From positions 1-64,000 of the forward strand of contig CALISI010000057.1 of assembly GCA_938041695.1 (NCBI GenBank): 64,000 nt of DNA. Reading direction: 5' to 3'. Made by a program: the position numbers and the translations under genes. The notes under the pieces are model-generated. The model was not told the origin of the DNA and did no database searches. It worked only from the letters and a program-made list of their open reading frames with translations. Of this stretch, positions 16,611-25,122 are shown piece by piece. The DNA is from an uncultured Actinomyces sp. (GTDB lineage Bacteria; Actinomycetota; Actinomycetes; Actinomycetales; Actinomycetaceae). How positions within the stretch are numbered: the first letter of the stretch is position 1; each line of letters starts with the position of its first letter.

Positions 16611-19315
16611 AGGGCCTCGATTTCCTTGCGGATCGCATCGATCGCATCCGCGATGCCCTCAGGCTTCGTACCGCCGCCCTGAGCGATGTCATCGCGGCCA
16701 CCGCCGCCGCCACCCATGTACTTGCCGACGGCGCGGACGAGAGCGCCAGCCTTCACGGAATGCTCGCGCGCGGCCTCGTTCGTCGCAACGACGAGCGAGG
16801 GCTTACCACCGACAACACCACCGAGGGCGACGACAGCACCGCGCTCATTACCGAGGCGGTCTCGCACGTCAAGCGCAAGGGTGCGCAGGGCATCCGCTGA
16901 CGGCATGTCGCCAACGGCTGCAGCAACGACGTTCACCGCACCAATAGCAGAGGCAGAAGCCGCGAGATCGGCACCGCGGCTGAGGGCCTGGGCAGTGCGC
17001 GCCTTCTCCAGTTCCTTCTCGGACTCACGCAGCTTGGTCATCAGGGACTCAATACGCTCGGGCAGCTCATCCGCACGGCCACCGACGAGCTGGGACAGCT
17101 GGCTGACGAGCGCATGCTCCTTGGCCTGGAACTCATACGCACCATCGCCAACGAGGGCATCAATGCGGCGTACGCCGGAGCCGACCGAGCCTTCACTGAG
17201 CACCGTGATGCGACCGATGTGTCCGGTGGTCGGCACGTGCGTGCCACCGCACAGCTCGCGATCGAAGCCGTCGCCGATCGTGACGACGCGAACCTCGGAA
17301 CCGTACTTTTCACCAAACAGGGCGATCGCACCGGCGGCCTTCGCCTCGTCGAGGCTCATGACCTCGGTCGTCACGGCCAGATCCTGGGCGAGCTTCTCAT
17401 TGACGAGCGCCTCAATATCGTTGATCTGCGAACCGTCGAGCGCCGCACCGTGGCGGAAGTCGAAGCGCAGACGCGACGGCGAGTTCTCCGAGCCAGCCTG
17501 GGTTGCATCCTTCGACACGACGTCGCGCAGGCCCGCGTACACCATGTGGGTCGCGGTATGGGCGCGAGCAATCGCCAGGCGACGCTCGCTATCGATCTCA
17601 GCGTAAGCCTTTTCCCCCACCGTCATGGCGCCCTCAGTGAGGGTGCCACGGTGAACGCTCAGGCCGCGGATCGGTGCCTGCACATCGTGGACCTCGACGA
17701 CGCCTCCACCTGCGAGGCGAATCGTACCGTGATCGGCCAGCTGGCCACCCATCTCAGCGTAGAAGGGCGTGCGATCGAGGATGACCTCAACTTCGGCAGG
17801 AGCGGTTGCGGCGGGCGTGGCAACGCCATCGACGAGAAGCGCTTCGACGGTAGCCTCGGCTGCCTGCTCGGTGTAGCCCAGGAACGTCGATCCTCCACCC
17901 ATCGCCTTTTCGATGTCGTGGAAGACGCGGACGTCAGTGTGTCCGGTCTTCTTCGAGCGAGCGTCGGCGCGTGCGCGTTCCTTCTGCTCAGCCATGAGGC
18001 TGCGGAAGCCCTCCTCGTCGACGGACACGCCCTGCTCGGCGGCCATCTCGAGGGTCAGGTCAATCGGGAATCCGTAGGTGTCGTGCAGCGAGAACGCAGA
18101 GGCGCCGGAAATAACGGGGGCACCCTTCGACTCCTTCGCGCTGGCAACCGCAGCGTCCAGGATCGTCGTACCGGCACTCAGCGTGCGACGGAACGCGTCT
18201 TCCTCCGCGTAGGCAACCTCGGAGATCGTCTTCCAGTTGGTCTCCAGCTCAGGGTACGAAGCCTTCATCGCGTCCTTGGAAGCGGTGAGCAGGGTCGGCA
18301 TGGTTGCCTCGTCGACGCCCAGCAGGCGCATGGAGCGAACAGCACGACGGATCAGGCGACGCAGCACGTAGCCGCGGCCATCGTTACCGGGACGCACGCC
18401 ATCACCGATCAGCATGAGAGAGGAACGCACGTGGTCAGCCACGACACGCATGCGCACGTCATCGTCGTAGGCGCCGCCGGCCTCGGGGCCCGCGGCGCCC
18501 AGGCCGTAGCGCTTGCCACTCATCTGCATGGCCGCCTCGATGACGGGGAAGACCTCGTCGATCTCGTACATGTTGGGCTTGTCCTGCATGACGAAGGCCA
18601 GACGTTCGAGGCCGGCGCCCGTATCAATCGCCTTCTTATCGAGCTCGCCCAGCAGGGGGTAGTCCTTGCCGGTACCCTCACCGCGCATGAACTGGTCGAA
18701 GACAAGGTTCCACACCTCGAGATAGCGGTCGCCGCCCGGATCGACGGTGCCACCCACGGCCTCGGGACCATATTCGGGGCCGCGGTCGTAGTGCCACTCC
18801 GCGCAGGGACCCGCAGGGCCGGGCTGACCCGTATCCCAGAAATTTTCCTCACGAGGCAGGCGCACAATGTGCTTGGGATCCATACCAATCTGCTTGGTGA
18901 GGACGTTGAAAGCTTCCTCGTCCTGGTCCCACAGCGTCACCCAGAAGCGATCACCGTCGAGTCCGTACATGCCCTCGTCGCGCGAACCGGTCAGCAGTTC
19001 CCACGCATAGTTGATCGCACCTTCTTTGAAGTAGTCGCCGAACGAGAAGTTACCGTTCATCTGGAAGAACGTTCCGTGACGCGTCGTCTTACCGACGTTA
19101 TCGATGTCGTTCGTGCGAATGCACTTCTGCACCGACGCGGCACGAGGCCACGGCGCGGGCTCGACGCCCGTGATGTAGGGGATGAACGGAACCATGCCCG
19201 CGATCGTGAACAGAATCGAGGGCTCCGGGGAGACAAGAGAAACGGAAGGACGAATCTCATGCCCCTGCTTCTTGAAGTATTCGAGCCAGCGGGTGCGGAT
19301 TTCAGACGTACGCAT
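16607..19315 (-). CDS. alaS: Alanyl-tRNA synthetase
   Basis: Charges tRNA-Ala. 902 aa with the class II catalytic core (RTSEIRTRWLEYFKKQGHE, TTRHGTFFQMNGNFSFGDYFK), the editing domain zinc ligands (HTATHMVYAGLRDVV and CGGTHVPTTG) and the C-terminal DHHA1 region ending in a Gly-rich GKYMGGGGGGRDDIAQGGG stretch. The ATG at 19315 follows GGGGGACT; an open frame 51 codons upstream is not homologous and is rejected. First gene of the long array that runs to lgt. Confidence 0.97.
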   Translation of the reverse strand: MRTSEIRTRWLEYFKKQGHEIRPSVSLVSPEPSILFTIAGMVPFIPYITGVEPAPWPRAASVQKCIRTNDIDNVGKTTRHGTFFQMNGNFSFGDYFKEGAINYAWELLTGSRDEGMYGLDGDRFWVTLWDQDEEAFNVLTKQIGMDPKHIVRLPREENFWDTGQPGPAGPCAEWHYDRGPEYGPEAVGGTVDPGGDRYLEVWNLVFDQFMRGEGTGKDYPLLGELDKKAIDTGAGLERLAFVMQDKPNMYEIDEVFPVIEAAMQMSGKRYGLGAAGPEAGGAYDDDVRMRVVADHVRSSLMLIGDGVRPGNDGRGYVLRRLIRRAVRSMRLLGVDEATMPTLLTASKDAMKASYPELETNWKTISEVAYAEEDAFRRTLSAGTTILDAAVASAKESKGAPVISGASAFSLHDTYGFPIDLTLEMAAEQGVSVDEEGFRSLMAEQKERARADARSKKTGHTDVRVFHDIEKAMGGGSTFLGYTEQAAEATVEALLVDGVATPAATAPAEVEVILDRTPFYAEMGGQLADHGTIRLAGGGVVEVHDVQAPIRGLSVHRGTLTEGAMTVGEKAYAEIDSERRLAIARAHTATHMVYAGLRDVVSKDATQAGSENSPSRLRFDFRHGAALDGSQINDIEALVNEKLAQDLAVTTEVMSLDEAKAAGAIALFGEKYGSEVRVVTIGDGFDRELCGGTHVPTTGHIGRITVLSEGSVGSGVRRIDALVGDGAYEFQAKEHALVSQLSQLVGGRADELPERIESLMTKLRESEKELEKARTAQALSRGADLAASASAIGAVNVVAAAVGDMPSADALRTLALDVRDRLGNERGAVVALGGVVGGKPSLVVATNEAAREHSVKAGALVRAVGKYMGGGGGGRDDIAQGGGTKPEGIADAIDAIRKEIEAL

Positions 19316-19391
19316 AGTCCCCCATGTTAGACGGTCAGCGCCGCTCACGGCACTTCGGCACGCGCAAGCGGACAGTGGGATAAAAGAAAAA

Positions 19392-19422
19392 CCGCGCCCC
19401 CGAGCGTCGCTCGGGGGCGCGG
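19392..19422 (-). terminator. Intrinsic terminator of rpsD
   Basis: A perfect 15-bp, almost pure GC stem with a one-base spacer at its centre, followed on the minus strand by TTTTTCTTTTA. It sits 12 bases after the rpsD stop and separates rpsD from alaS. Confidence 0.92.
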
Positions 19423-19433
19423 AAAGGCCAGTG

Positions 19434-20057
19434 TCAGCGCGAGTAGTGCTCGACGACCATCTGGACATCGACGGTCACCGGAACCTCAGCACGCTTCGGG
19501 CGACGCACCAGGGTCGCCTTCAGGCGGGCGAGATCAACGTCCAGGTACTCGGGGACGGCGGGCAGCACGTCGCGGTGAATACCCTCGGCAGCAATCTCGA
19601 AAGGAACCGTGGTCTGCGACTTGGGCTTGACCTGCAGGGTCTGGCCGGGCTTCACGCGGAACGAGGGACGGTCGACGATCTTGCCATCAACGAGGATGTG
19701 ACGGTGAACGACGAACTGGCGGGCCTGCTGGATGGTGCGGGCGAAGCCAGCGCGCAGAACGAGGGCGTCGAGACGCATTTCGAGCAGCTCAACCAGGTTC
19801 TCACCGGTCAGGCCGACGGTACGACGAGCTTCTTCGAAGGCGCGGCGCAGCTGCGACTCACGAATGCCGTACTGGGCGCGCAGACGCTGCTTTTCCTTCA
19901 GACGAACGGCATAGTCGGAGTCCTGGCGGCGGCGCGTACGACCGTGCTCACCGGGGCCGTAGGGGCGCTTCTCGAAGTAGCGAACGGCCTTGGGGGTCAG
20001 AGCCAGACCGAGGGCGCGGGACTCGCGCACCTGCTTGCGGGAACGATTCGTTGCCAT
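19434..20057 (-). CDS. rpsD: 30S ribosomal protein S4 (zinc-free type)
   Basis: Primary 16S rRNA-binding protein and assembly nucleator. 207 aa. The N-terminus (MATNRSRKQVRESRALGL) lacks the four zinc-binding Cys of the C+ form. KRPYGPGEHG and the S4 RNA-binding domain (RLDALVLRAGFARTIQQARQ, VVHRHILVDGKIVDRPS) are present. It is monocistronic, with a strong terminator behind it and a folded leader in front. S4 represses its own synthesis in other bacteria. Confidence 0.97.
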   Translation of the reverse strand: MATNRSRKQVRESRALGLALTPKAVRYFEKRPYGPGEHGRTRRRQDSDYAVRLKEKQRLRAQYGIRESQLRRAFEEARRTVGLTGENLVELLEMRLDALVLRAGFARTIQQARQFVVHRHILVDGKIVDRPSFRVKPGQTLQVKPKSQTTVPFEIAAEGIHRDVLPAVPEYLDVDLARLKATLVRRPKRAEVPVTVDVQMVVEHYSR

Positions 20058-20082
20058 GTTTCTTCTTCCTGTTTCTCATGTC

Positions 20083-20165
20083 ATGCCGGAGGTACCGGCA
20101 TGGGGCCAACTCCAGGATCAATGAGATCCGTCGGCTAAGGCCCCAGGTGTCCGCTGGTGCGGACA
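20083..20165 (-). promoter_or_regulatory. Structured 5' leader of rpsD (candidate S4 autoregulatory RNA)
   Basis: Read on the minus strand towards rpsD, the leader can form three successive perfect helices: 20165-20148 (TGTCCGC/GCGGACA, 4-base loop), 20145-20101 (TGGGGCC/GGCCCCA enclosing a GGATC/GATCC hairpin at 20129-20115) and 20101-20083 (ATGCCGG/CCGGCAT, 5-base loop). The last ends 25 bases before the rpsD ATG. No ORF explains it and none of the helices has a T-tract. Function as an S4 binding site is inferred only from position and folding. Confidence 0.55.
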
Positions 20166-20176
20166 ACTGTTACATC

Positions 20177-21520
20177 CTAGCGTCTTTTCAGTAAATTGCG
20201 AATCACACCAAGCCGCTTCGTGAGCATCGCCTCATGCCCGTTTTCCGTTGGCTCGTAGTAACGCGTGCCTTCCAGGTCGTTAGGTAGGTACTGCTGCGCC
20301 GCAACATGGTGCGGATAATCATGCGCATAGAGGTACCCCTCACCGTGGCCCAGCAACTTCGCACCGGAATAGTGCGCGTCGCGCAAGTGCTCGGGAACCG
20401 CTCCCCCACGCCCCGCACGCACATCGGCGATCGCACGATCAATCGCCAGGTACGTCGCGTTCGACTTCGGGGCCGTTGCCACGGCGACCACCGCCTCCGC
20501 GAGTAACAGACGGGCCTCGGGCATACCAATCAGCGCAACACCCTGCGCGACGCTCACGCAGGTCGTCAACACCTCAGGGGCGGCCATACCGACTTCTTCG
20601 GAGGCGGCGATCATGATACGCCGCGCAATGAAGCGCGGGTCCTCCCCGGCCTCGATCATACGGGCGAGGTAGTGGAGCGCCGCATCCACGTCAGAACCAC
20701 GCATCGATTTGATGAACGCGCTTGCCACATCGTAGTGCTGATCCTTGCTCCATCGAACGAGGGCCTGGTTGGCCGCCGCTTCAACGCTCGCGACCGTAAT
20801 CTCACCGGATCCATCGTCGCTAGCCACACCCGCGGCTGCCTCCAGGAGGGTCAAAGACTTACGCGCATCCGAGCCCGCCAACCGCACAAGGCCAGCCACG
20901 GCCTCGTCCGTGATAGAAAAACGCCCACCGAGGCCGCGCTCATCCGCCAGCGCACGCCGAATAAGTCCCTCAATCGCATCCGCATCAAGCGGACGCAGGG
21001 TCAGCAGCAACGAGCGCGACAGGAGAGGGGAAATCACCGAGAACGAGGGATTCTCAGTCGTTGCCGCCACAAGCACAACCCAACGATTCTCAACCGCCGG
21101 CAGGAGCGAGTCCTGCTGCGACTTCGAAAATCGATGCACCTCATCGACGAACAGAATCGTCTCTTCTCCCCCGCCAGCAAGGGTTCGACGCGCATCGTCG
21201 ACAACGCGCCGCACGTCACTGACCCCAGAAGACACGGCAGAAAGCTCAACAAAACGGCGCCCGGATGCGCGCGCAATCAAATACGCGAGTGTCGTCTTAC
21301 CGGTACCTGGAGGCCCCCAGAGAACGACGGAAGAGACCGACACCCCACCACTCGCACCCGGCGAGAGCAAGCGCCGCAACGGAGCCCCCTCACCCAACAG
21401 GTGCGACTGACCAACCACCTCTGTAAGCGTCGTCGGGCGCATACGAACGGCGAGGGGCGCGCCCGCATTGAAAGCAGGCACGCCCGACTCGTCGACAGAC
21501 TCAGAATCAAACAGATCCAT
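20177..21520 (-). CDS. rarA: Replication-associated recombination protein A (RarA/MgsA AAA+ ATPase)
   Basis: 447-aa clamp-loader-like AAA+ ATPase that acts at stalled replication forks. Walker A is WGPPGTGKTTLAYLIA, Walker B ILFVDEVHRFSKSQQD, sensor 1 AATTENPSFSV and sensor 2 SDARKSLTLLEAA. The tetramerisation C-terminus includes SFIKSMRGSD-like AFIKSMRGSDVDAALH and the ending YEPTENGHEA. ATG at 21520 is preferred to an ATG 15 codons upstream that overlaps the preceding gene's stop. It lies upstream of rpsD, a common actinobacterial arrangement. Confidence 0.93.
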   Translation of the reverse strand: MDLFDSESVDESGVPAFNAGAPLAVRMRPTTLTEVVGQSHLLGEGAPLRRLLSPGASGGVSVSSVVLWGPPGTGKTTLAYLIARASGRRFVELSAVSSGVSDVRRVVDDARRTLAGGGEETILFVDEVHRFSKSQQDSLLPAVENRWVVLVAATTENPSFSVISPLLSRSLLLTLRPLDADAIEGLIRRALADERGLGGRFSITDEAVAGLVRLAGSDARKSLTLLEAAAGVASDDGSGEITVASVEAAANQALVRWSKDQHYDVASAFIKSMRGSDVDAALHYLARMIEAGEDPRFIARRIMIAASEEVGMAAPEVLTTCVSVAQGVALIGMPEARLLLAEAVVAVATAPKSNATYLAIDRAIADVRAGRGGAVPEHLRDAHYSGAKLLGHGEGYLYAHDYPHHVAAQQYLPNDLEGTRYYEPTENGHEAMLTKRLGVIRNLLKRR

Positions 21521-21530
21521 GAGCCCTAGC

Positions 21531-22847
21531 TTAGGACAATGTGACTCCATTCGAAGAAGAGCCAATCTTGGGACCTGAGAGAACCTGGACGACGACGAGG
21601 CCGCCGAGGATCAGCATGCAGGCACCGGCACCCAGCAGGTACCCATTCAGCCCTTCAGACTCGTTGCCGGCCAGCGAGGAAGACAACATCTCAGCGTGCA
21701 GCTTCACACCGCCCGAGGCGTCAACGGAAGACCCCGCACCGGCTGCGGCAACCGTCGAAGCGACCTTGAACTCAGCCCAACCGACCAGTTCATGCTGTCG
21801 GTTCGCCACAACGACCTTGTAGTCGCCCATCGGCAGGCCCGTAACGTCCATGGACACCTGATTGGAGTCTTCGACCTGAAGCCAGCGGGCCTCACTGGTC
21901 TGCATGATGTTCGCGCTCACCCAGTCGCCGGCAACGGCCTTATCCGAAGGGACATTGATCGTCAGCTGCCCGCCCGTGAAAGCAGCACTCACGCCACCCT
22001 TGTTCGCGTCAGTCAGCTGAGAAACGTCCGAAATGGGCGACACCGGAGTGTCGGAAGGCTGCGTGGACCCAGCAGACGCTGTCGCAGAAGGCGTCGGGGT
22101 CGGCGTTGCGGAAGGCGTCGGGGTCGGACGGACGGCGGGGAGCTGCGGATCATCAGGCTGAGCTGCGGGCTGCTCGGTGGTCGGAGCAGGCGCGGGGTCA
22201 GCGCTGGGCTCGCTCGTCGGCTCGGCCGTGGGCTGAGGCGCGGGATCGGTCGTCGGCTCGGCCGTGGGCTGAGGCGCGGGATCGGTCGTCGGGTCCGCCG
22301 TCGGTTCAGGTGTACGCGCGTCGTCGTTATCAACAGGCTGATACACGCTCACCGTGTAGCTCACGGGGTCACCCTCAACGAGATCTCGCCCTTCCTTGAA
22401 CATGAGCACCGTGACGGTGTGCTTCGTTCCAGGCTCCCACGTGATGCCCTCGACATTGTTCTGTCCATTGGGCACAGGGACCTTCAGGGTGTAGTTGTGC
22501 GGACTGGTGGCAACCCACACATCATCAGCGGTCACGGGCACCGTTTCGCCATTACGCTCGTACGTCGGCTGTTCAATGGGTGTCACGCGACCCGAGTCGA
22601 GCATCACGCCCCAGTAGCCCTTATCCCCGTACTGCTGCTCAAAAGAAGAGCCCTGTTCGATCCGAACAGTGAATGCCGTGGTCGGGACGGGAATAGCCCC
22701 GTCGTTACCGTCTGCGCGAGCAGCAAATCCGGGGATCGCAAGCGCGATGGCAGCGAACAGGCACAGGGCCATCAGGAGGCTCATCAATCGACTGCGCCCT
22801 CCGAGGCCGCGCGCGGCAAGGGCAGAAGCGGCCCGTGCGTGCTGCAT
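21531..22847 (-). CDS. Secreted, C-terminally anchored Pro/Thr-rich surface protein
   Basis: 438 aa, family not recognised. Signal peptide about 1-45 (hydrophobic core LMSLLMALCLFAAIALAI, cleavage near ARA-DGN). Residues 46-170 form a folded, Tyr/Trp-containing domain. Residues 175-265 are low-complexity Pro/Thr/Glu/Ala with repeats of TDPAPQPTAEPT. A second globular part follows, then a C-terminal membrane helix (about 402-422) with a short polar tail. There is no LPXTG sortase motif. It has the same plan as the next gene upstream (22990-24036); the two could form a surface pair. Own upstream region of about 140 bases. Confidence 0.75.
   Translation of the reverse strand: MQHARAASALAARGLGGRSRLMSLLMALCLFAAIALAIPGFAARADGNDGAIPVPTTAFTVRIEQGSSFEQQYGDKGYWGVMLDSGRVTPIEQPTYERNGETVPVTADDVWVATSPHNYTLKVPVPNGQNNVEGITWEPGTKHTVTVLMFKEGRDLVEGDPVSYTVSVYQPVDNDDARTPEPTADPTTDPAPQPTAEPTTDPAPQPTAEPTSEPSADPAPAPTTEQPAAQPDDPQLPAVRPTPTPSATPTPTPSATASAGSTQPSDTPVSPISDVSQLTDANKGGVSAAFTGGQLTINVPSDKAVAGDWVSANIMQTSEARWLQVEDSNQVSMDVTGLPMGDYKVVVANRQHELVGWAEFKVASTVAAAGAGSSVDASGGVKLHAEMLSSSLAGNESEGLNGYLLGAGACMLILGGLVVVQVLSGPKIGSSSNGVTLS
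22215..22286. repeat. Tandem 36-bp direct repeat in surface-protein gene
   Basis: Two identical 36-bp copies (22215-22250 and 22251-22286) encode the duplicated TDPAPQPTAEPT unit, with partly matching copies on both sides. Exact identity at DNA level suggests recent duplication or slippage. Confidence 0.85.
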
Positions 22848-22989
22848 ACCGTTCTCCTTAGTGACTTAATCCTCAGAAGCATTTGTTTTGAAACTAGAGT
22901 AACAGGCGTGGCACGCGAATGCTAAATTCCAACGCACACCAATCGGTTAATGCACATTTTCTCAGAGCACTAGGCCAGATGAAAGGTGA

Positions 22990-24036
22990 TTAGCGCGGCA
23001 ATCCGTGGGAGCGGCGAACAATACTGACCGTCACGATGGCACCGAGCAACGCAAGAGCACCGCCACCAGCGAGAATCCAGCCATTCAGTCGCGACTCCTC
23101 CTCGCGGGCAGCCTGATTCGAGGCCTGCTGTTCCGAGCGAGCTTTGGGACCAATCTGCGATGCGGACACGCTTTGCTGAGTGGATGAGGCTGAAGGATCC
23201 GGAGTGGGATCCGCGCCGCTACCAGATGCACCGGATGAAGCAGACGAGGACTGTGTCGACGATCCTCCACTAGCAGACGACGAACTGGGAGAGGGAATCG
23301 ACGCAGAAGATGTCGCATTATCAGCCTGCATTCGTTCGGATGTCTGTTTCTCTCCAGACGCACTCGCCGACGGCCCGCTTGGCACAGACGGGGTGCCGGT
23401 AGGGCTCGCGGAGGTGTTCTCAGAGCCCGGATCGTGAGTCGGGGCGGCACTGTCCGTCACAGGATCAGTACCATCGGTCACTGACGGCTCGGTCGGCGCC
23501 AGCGAACAAGAGCGCGCCTCGGCTGCCGATTCGACGACCGTCACCTCAACCTGAACATAGTTACCCGTCACCCCGTCACCGATCATGACCTGATGCTTCG
23601 TCCCCACCGTCCACGTAGCCGGCAGGTCAATATCAGCCACGAAAGTGCCATCCGCACCAACGTTCGCAACCGCCCATGCAGACCTATTACGTGCGACCGA
23701 GGACGGAACCCACGCTGGGAGGACCATGTCATCAGAGCGCTTTTCCTGGCCATCATCGAGCGTCACAATCACGAAACCGAGGGCACCCTCGGAAGACGGC
23801 CCCCAGCCAGTGCCTTCCACATGCAGCGGCACGCCGGTCGCAACAACCGACGAGGCTATGACCGACGCTCCTTCTTCAGAAGCGGTCAAACACTGCCCAG
23901 CATCATCGCCAATCCCATCGGCGCTATAAGCGGGGCCGACCGACACAAACATTCCACCGACGACGGAAGCAGAGGCGGTCAGTGCAAGCAGGGACATGCG
24001 AAGGCCCCGGCTCTGTGAGCGCGCCTGTGTCGTCAT
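22990..24036 (-). CDS. Secreted, C-terminally anchored Ser-rich surface protein
   Basis: 348 aa, family not recognised. The start at 24036 gives a signal peptide (basic n-region TTQARSQSRGLR, core SLLALTASASVVGGMFV, cleavage near AYSA-DGI). A beta-rich domain (about 40-175) contains two Cys (QCLTAS and ARSCSLAP) that could form a disulphide. Residues about 180-300 are Ser/Ala/Pro/Thr-rich, then a membrane helix (LNGWILAGGGALALLGAIV) and a short basic tail (RRSHGLPR) as stop-transfer. No LPXTG. Upstream are about 255 AT-richer bases without a gene. Adjacent to the decayed iron locus but with its own leader region, so a shared role is not shown. Confidence 0.72.
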   Translation of the reverse strand: MTTQARSQSRGLRMSLLALTASASVVGGMFVSVGPAYSADGIGDDAGQCLTASEEGASVIASSVVATGVPLHVEGTGWGPSSEGALGFVIVTLDDGQEKRSDDMVLPAWVPSSVARNRSAWAVANVGADGTFVADIDLPATWTVGTKHQVMIGDGVTGNYVQVEVTVVESAAEARSCSLAPTEPSVTDGTDPVTDSAAPTHDPGSENTSASPTGTPSVPSGPSASASGEKQTSERMQADNATSSASIPSPSSSSASGGSSTQSSSASSGASGSGADPTPDPSASSTQQSVSASQIGPKARSEQQASNQAAREEESRLNGWILAGGGALALLGAIVTVSIVRRSHGLPR

Positions 24037-24291
24037 GCGTATTCGTTTCCTTCTGTCTGGGATAGTCTCAACCAACCAACACTGTCACGCCCAGAATGCG
24101 CATGTCAGTGCCTGAGTAACCACTCGATACGAGCACCATACTATTGCCTGGCTTGCGAGATGTAATTGCGAGCAACAAGCACATTCATGACACACTCGCT
24201 CAAAACCTTATTTTACCTGGATTTATGCGATTTTGTCACGACAACTGTGAGCAATATTATCGAGCAATCATGGCTTCTGATGACCCGCTGG

Positions 24292-25122
24292 TCAGCATTT
24301 GAGATATCGAGAAACACAACGACGATTACCCGCGTGGGATGACGAGAGGAGCTCCCGTCTCCGGATCCTCGATGATGCGCGGCAGGGCACTGCGAAGACA
24401 CGTTCTACGAGCTCGGGCGTGACTACCTGGGTGGGCTCCCCCTGTGCGAGGATCTGCCCGTCCTTCATGAAGACGAGGTGCGTGGCATACCGGAAGGCAA
24501 GATGCAGATCGTGCAGCACGGCAACAACAGTTGTACCCGCACGTTGCAAGCGATCGGCAAGACGGAGCACCTCAAGCTGGTGATTAAGATCGAGATACGT
24601 CGTCGATTCATCGAGCAGCAAGATCTCCGTCGACTGCGCCAAAGCCATTGCAATCCAGACACGCTGACGCTGACCACCCGAAAGTTCACCAACGCGCCGC
24701 CCCACGAGGGAGGCGACGCAGGCATCTTCCATCGCACGAGCAACAGCTTCATCGTCTTCACGACTCCATTGACGCAGAAGGGATTGATAGGGGTAGCGTC
24801 CCCTCGCAACCAAGTCTTCCACGAGCATATCGCCCGGAGCCACGGACGATTGCGCGAGCAATCCGAGCCTGCGCGCGGGCGCCTTCTGATTCATGTCAGC
24901 AACGCTGCTGCCATCCAACTCCACCACTCCGCTACGAACATCGAGAACGCGCGACAACGACCGCAAGAGAGTCGACTTCCCGCACGCATTGGGGCCGACG
25001 ATGACGGTCAATTCCCCAGTCAGCACGTCCAGGGACAGCCCATCCAGAATCGGAGCATTCTTCCCGTAGCCGACGACGATATCTCGGGCGCCCAGCCCCG
25101 GCCTCGTTCCCACCTCAGTCAC
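24292..25122 (-). pseudogene. Iron-siderophore ABC importer ATPase, C-terminus frameshifted
   Basis: FecE/FepC-type ATPase. Walker A GPNACGKST, signature LSGGQRQRVWIA, Walker B ILLLDESTTYLDL (the usual Pro of DEPTT is Ser), H-loop VLHDLHLAF. The body is intact, but after VERVFAVPCR (near 24379) the frame runs into an Arg/Ser-rich, unrelated tail. The other frame continues as IIEDPETGAPLVIPRG and stops at 24326, which is the ending this family normally has. So there is a 2-base gain (or 1-base loss) at 24377-24381. Only the last ~15 residues are affected and activity could survive. Overlaps the end of the permease gene. Confidence 0.85.

Noticed and set aside
17114..19330. 738-codon open frame on the plus strand opposite alaS
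   Set aside because: In high-GC coding DNA the complementary frame is often open; composition is Arg/Val/Asp/His-rich without domains, and alaS on the other strand is unmistakable.
24037..24291. Second DtxR-like site upstream of the Ser-rich surface protein
   Set aside because: A CCTTATTTTACCT stretch resembles half-sites but is not palindromic; too weak to report.
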